Source: Bacteroidaceae bacterium | GTDB taxonomy: Bacteria > Bacteroidota > Bacteroidia > Bacteroidales > Bacteroidaceae | Length of the DNA: 64,000 nt | Direction of reading: 5' to 3' | Assembly: GCA_017447625.1 (NCBI GenBank) | Contig: JAFSNB010000002.1 | Location: 1 to 64,000 of the forward strand | Part shown: one piece after another, positions 61,367-64,000 of the stretch | Position numbering within the stretch: position 1 is the stretch's first letter | Layout of the letters: the number at the start of each line of letters is the position of its first letter | Notes under the pieces: model-generated | Database searches by the model: none | What the model was told of the DNA's origin: nothing | The model's input: only the letters and a program-made list of their open reading frames with translations | Program-made: the position numbers and the translations under genes

Positions 61367-62077
61367 TTAGTTGTGGACTAATGTGCCGATTTGCTCTCCA
61401 TCCATCACCTTCTTCAGGTTACCATAGATGTCCATGTTGAAGACGTAGATGGGGAGGTTGTTCTCCTTGCACATCGTGGTGGCGGTGAGATCCATAACCT
61501 TAAGACCGCGAGTGTAGATTTCGTCGTAGGTGATGTCGGTGAACTTAACAGCTGTGGGATCATTCTCGGGATCGGCGGTATAGACTCCATCCACGCGGGT
61601 GCCTTTCAGCATCACGTCAGCTTCTATCTCAATGCCGCGCAGGCTTGAACCTGTATCTGTGGTGAAGTAAGGGTTGCCTGTGCCGCCGCTCATAATCACC
61701 ACCTCTCCGGCTTCCATAGCCTCGATTGCCTTCCACTTAGTGTAGAACTCGCCGATAGGTTCCATTCGGATGGCTGTGAGCACGCGGCTTTTAACGCCGA
61801 TGGTGCCAAGAGCGCTGCTCAAAGCGAGCGAATTGATAACTGTAGCGCACATGCCCATCTGGTCACCTTTGACGCGGTCGAAGCCCTTGCCGGCACCGCT
61901 CAGGCCGCGGAAGATGTTTCCGCCGCCGATGACGATACCTATCTGCACGCCCATAGCGTGTACTTCCTTGATTTGTTCTGCGTATTCGGCCAGACGCTGT
62001 TCGTCGATGCCGTACTTCTTTGCTCCCATGAGGCTTTCACCTGACAACTTGAGCAAGATGCGTTTGAATTGTGCCAT
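61367..62077 (-). CDS. pyrH: UMP kinase
   Basis: 236 residues. Phosphorylates UMP to UDP. Amino-acid-kinase fold: RILLKLSGESLMG, IVIGGGNIFRGLSG, DQMGMCATVINSLAL, GTGNPYFTTDTGSSLRGIEIEADVMLKGTRVDGVYTADP and TTMCKENNLPIYVFNM. Single gene on this strand, converging on the dehydratase gene. Confidence 0.98.
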   Translation of the reverse strand: MAQFKRILLKLSGESLMGAKKYGIDEQRLAEYAEQIKEVHAMGVQIGIVIGGGNIFRGLSGAGKGFDRVKGDQMGMCATVINSLALSSALGTIGVKSRVLTAIRMEPIGEFYTKWKAIEAMEAGEVVIMSGGTGNPYFTTDTGSSLRGIEIEADVMLKGTRVDGVYTADPENDPTAVKFTDITYDEIYTRGLKVMDLTATTMCKENNLPIYVFNMDIYGNLKKVMDGEQIGTLVHN

Positions 62078-62094
62078 AGTTTTTGAGGTTTTAT

Positions 62095-62215
62095 TGTAAT
62101 GTCGTTATAACGTTATTTTGTTATTTTGTTATTTTGTTTAATCGTTTAACCGTTTAATCGATTATTCGATAAATCCTAAAATCCTTAAATCTTTAATTCT
62201 TTAAATCCTTAAATG
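62095..62215. repeat. Short-period A/T repeats between pyrH and birA
   Basis: GTTATTTT, TTTAATCG/TTTAACCG and AAATCCTT units of 7 to 9 bases fill the gap up to the birA stop codon. Confidence 0.7.
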
Positions 62216-62985
62216 TGTTCAACTTCCTTGAAAGCATAGCGGCGGATACGCCCGTCCGTGTCGCGAAGACAGATGTGGCCGTCGGGCTCCACATCGCTGA
62301 TACTAGCTTGGAAACTGCCATCTGCATCCCGGAAACCATGAATCCCTGACCTGCGGTAGAGGTGTTGCAGAAAGGTCTCGTGGATTGAGGTATAGTTATG
62401 GCTCTGGATTTCTGCGTATAGAGATGTGAAGATGCTGATGATATGCGCGAGAATGAACTGACGCTCGTGCTCCTTGCCTGTGAGCTGAAGTAGGGATACC
62501 GGGTTCGGAGCATCGCTTAAGAACTCCTGTTGATTGACATTCAGCCCAATGCCTATTATTGCGCGAGATATGGTGCGACCTTGTAATTCATTCTCTATGA
62601 GGATGCCTGCGATCTTGCTGTCATCTACGTAGATGTCATTTGGCCATTTTACGGTTACGGCGTGGTTCGCTGCGCCGGATTCCTTCAGGGCTGTATCGAC
62701 AGCGTCCCGCACAGCGAGAGCTATAGCTTCGCTTAGTGTGAAGATGTTGGTTGGAGGGAGGGCTGTCGGATGAATCTTGATACTGAACAACAGGTTCTGT
62801 CTTGCTGCCGACTCCCAGTGATTTCCGGCCTGTCCACGGCCTGATGTCTGAAACTCAGCCGTGACAACTGTCATTTCGACTGGTCGCGGCGGCTGATATC
62901 CTGCAAGGAAAGAATTGGTCGAAACGGTCTCTGCCAATTCAACCAAATGGAAGCGGGGGGAGTCGTCGAGACAGTAATGTTTCAT
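62209..62985 (-). CDS. birA: Biotin--[acetyl-CoA carboxylase] ligase
   Basis: 258 residues, the short form without the DNA-binding domain. Attaches biotin to carboxylase carrier proteins. Motifs: TSGRGQAGNHWESAARQNLLFSI (biotin/ATP loop), VKWPNDIYVDDSKIAGILIEN and GIGLNVNQ. It overlaps rsmD by four bases. Confidence 0.95.
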   Translation of the reverse strand: MKHYCLDDSPRFHLVELAETVSTNSFLAGYQPPRPVEMTVVTAEFQTSGRGQAGNHWESAARQNLLFSIKIHPTALPPTNIFTLSEAIALAVRDAVDTALKESGAANHAVTVKWPNDIYVDDSKIAGILIENELQGRTISRAIIGIGLNVNQQEFLSDAPNPVSLLQLTGKEHERQFILAHIISIFTSLYAEIQSHNYTSIHETFLQHLYRRSGIHGFRDADGSFQASISDVEPDGHICLRDTDGRIRRYAFKEVEHI

Positions 62986-63560
62986 CTGAACAGAGAGAAA
63001 TTAACGCTTCCGTAAGCGCGGTGCTCTATGAAATGCGGATGTGACGAGAAATCGTTTGTATGGCCGTGCTCCAAGACGAAGAGGCCACCTGGTTTCAGAA
63101 TAGTTGAAGTCCCATCTGATGTCGCAGTGGAGTCTGCCTGTGACTCCTTGAAAATCAGGTCGGGTAGGAGAGGGAGCTCCGGCAGATTGTATGGCGGGTC
63201 GGCAAAGATGAAGTCAAAGCTGCTCGCGCGCGCGTTATTAATATAGTGTAAAGCATCAGCGCGGAGAACGATAGCGTTTTCTGCTCCCAATTGCTTCAGG
63301 AACTGATTGATGAAACGGCAGTGCAGGGGCTCTTTCTCAACAGAAATGACTTGCTTGCATCCCCGGCTTAGCAGTTCCAAGGTGATGCTCCCGGTTCCGG
63401 CAAACAGGTCAAGCGCCATTGTCTCCTCTTCTTCAAAATCCATATAGCCCTGCAGAACGTTGAAGATGTTCTCTTTGGCGAAGTCGGTCGTGGGACGCGC
63501 CTTGAATGTGCGTGGCACGTCGAAATGCCGCCCTTTGTATTTCCCTGTTATAACGCGCAT
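62982..63560 (-). CDS. rsmD: 16S rRNA (guanine(966)-N2)-methyltransferase
   Basis: 192 residues. RsmD start MRVITGKYKGRHFDVP, the block RPTTDFAKENIFNVL, SAM site ALDLFAGTGSITLELLSRG and catalytic FADPPYNLP (DPPY). Co-translated with birA (ATGA overlap). Upstream lies the DUF3822 gene, as is usual in Bacteroidota. Confidence 0.96.
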   Translation of the reverse strand: MRVITGKYKGRHFDVPRTFKARPTTDFAKENIFNVLQGYMDFEEEETMALDLFAGTGSITLELLSRGCKQVISVEKEPLHCRFINQFLKQLGAENAIVLRADALHYINNARASSFDFIFADPPYNLPELPLLPDLIFKESQADSTATSDGTSTILKPGGLFVLEHGHTNDFSSHPHFIEHRAYGSVNFSLFR

Positions 63561-63606
63561 CAGCTATGGTGATATTGAGTGTTTGAGTGCTTGTTGCCCG
63601 GAAGAA

Positions 63607-64000
63607 TCAGAGACGGTTGAGAAGCAGGGCTGCGGTGTCCAGCGGTACATCCTTCTCTTTGGCCAATGGGATATTCGGGAAAAGCATAGATGGGTTGATA
63701 CGGATAATGTTCGCTACGTAGTTCGGCAGCTCTTTCAACCACTGCGTTTGTCCAAGCAGCAGGCAGTGGTCACGCTCGGCATCCAGGCCGAGAGTCTTCC
63801 ATGCGTAGAGGATGAAATAGAGCGCATCCGGCGCGTTATGTGCGGTGAAGGTGTTGGACATCCGGAGCCTTCCATTGTCAAAGTGGAACACAGTCAGGTT
63901 GTCTCCATCCGGATAGATGAAGAACAGTCTGATGCCATCTGTCTTTTCGTTATCTAACCGCAACAGACGCTCCATGAGCATAGCGTGTGCCCCGAAGAAG
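63607..64000 (-). CDS. DUF3822 family protein (partial, cut by the window edge)
   Basis: The C-terminal 131 or so residues of a longer frame that stays open to base 64000 (FFGAHAMLMERLLRLD...). The pattern DGIRLFFIYPDGDNLTVFHFDNGRLRMSNTFTAHNAPDALYFILYAWKTLGLD fits DUF3822, a family of about 260-270 residues found next to rsmD in Bacteroidota, with an actin-like ATPase fold suggested. The start lies outside the window. Confidence 0.85.
   Translation of the reverse strand, partial: FFGAHAMLMERLLRLDNEKTDGIRLFFIYPDGDNLTVFHFDNGRLRMSNTFTAHNAPDALYFILYAWKTLGLDAERDHCLLLGQTQWLKELPNYVANIIRINPSMLFPNIPLAKEKDVPLDTAALLLNRL

Overview
The window is chromosomal DNA of a Bacteroidota bacterium of the order Bacteroidales, probably a Prevotellaceae-like gut organism. 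The grounds are: promoters of the Bacteroidota type (TTTG about 19-21 bases before TAnnTTTG) in front of many genes; the acpP-fabF-rnc cluster; an ornithine carbamoyltransferase of the Bacteroides succinylornithine type; lipoproteins and outer-membrane proteins of Bacteroidales type; and IS1182-like and excisionase-like mobile fragments. The species cannot be named from the sequence alone.

Layout. 1-4860 (minus strand): an operon reading VTC-type polyphosphate polymerase, DUF4956 membrane protein, DUF2490-like outer-membrane barrel, a small secreted protein with a C-terminal sorting-like domain, and a Cthe_2159-type carbohydrate-binding beta-helix protein, closed by an intrinsic terminator. 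It is divergent from frr, which is followed by rsgA. 6600-8860: an accessory patch with a broken SUMF1-domain gene, a long imperfect inverted repeat, a HEPN/MNT pair and an iteron-like array. 8856-18476 (minus): murF-pdxB, then acpP-fabF-rnc-GH3-lipoprotein-DUF3108. 18531-24595 (plus): folP, cdaA (c-di-AMP), an orphan DNA methyltransferase, an OPT transporter and a TrhA/hemolysin III protein. 24744-34394 (plus): pta-ackA, then arginine and proline genes (argD, proC, proB, proA, argF') with an XRE-cupin regulator and an acyl-CoA ligase set between them. 34391-43916 (plus): secreted and surface hydrolases (SGNH esterase, DUF6055 putative metallopeptidase, fasciclin lipoprotein, GH2 glycosidase), a ferredoxin and tRNA-Met(CAU).

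43918-53792 looks like an accessory island. A 56-bp terminator sequence stands at both edges in direct orientation (54/56 identical). Between the copies lie an AAA ATPase with a duplicated operator-like repeat, an excisionase-like gene fragment, an intact IS1182-family element with 35-bp perfect inverted ends, a truncated TonB-dependent receptor, an ECF sigma/anti-sigma operon with two unknown secreted proteins, and an AlbA/Schlafen-type gene broken by two frame disruptions. 54251-64000 is core again: gpmI, corA with short upstream ORFs, a DUF349 protein, a CapD/WbpM-like nucleotide-sugar dehydratase, pyrH, birA, rsmD and the start-proximal side of a DUF3822 gene cut by the window edge.

The most unusual property of the window is two families of dispersed short repeats: G/C palindromes (CCCCTCCC...GGGAGGGG and CTCCCCCC...GGGGGGAG types) and A/T-rich tracts of period 7. 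They occupy many intergenic spaces, often side by side, and also enter coding sequences without breaking the frame. Examples are the signal peptides of three unrelated secreted proteins, a loop of RsgA, the stop region of the VTC gene, and two inter-domain sites of the GH2 enzyme.
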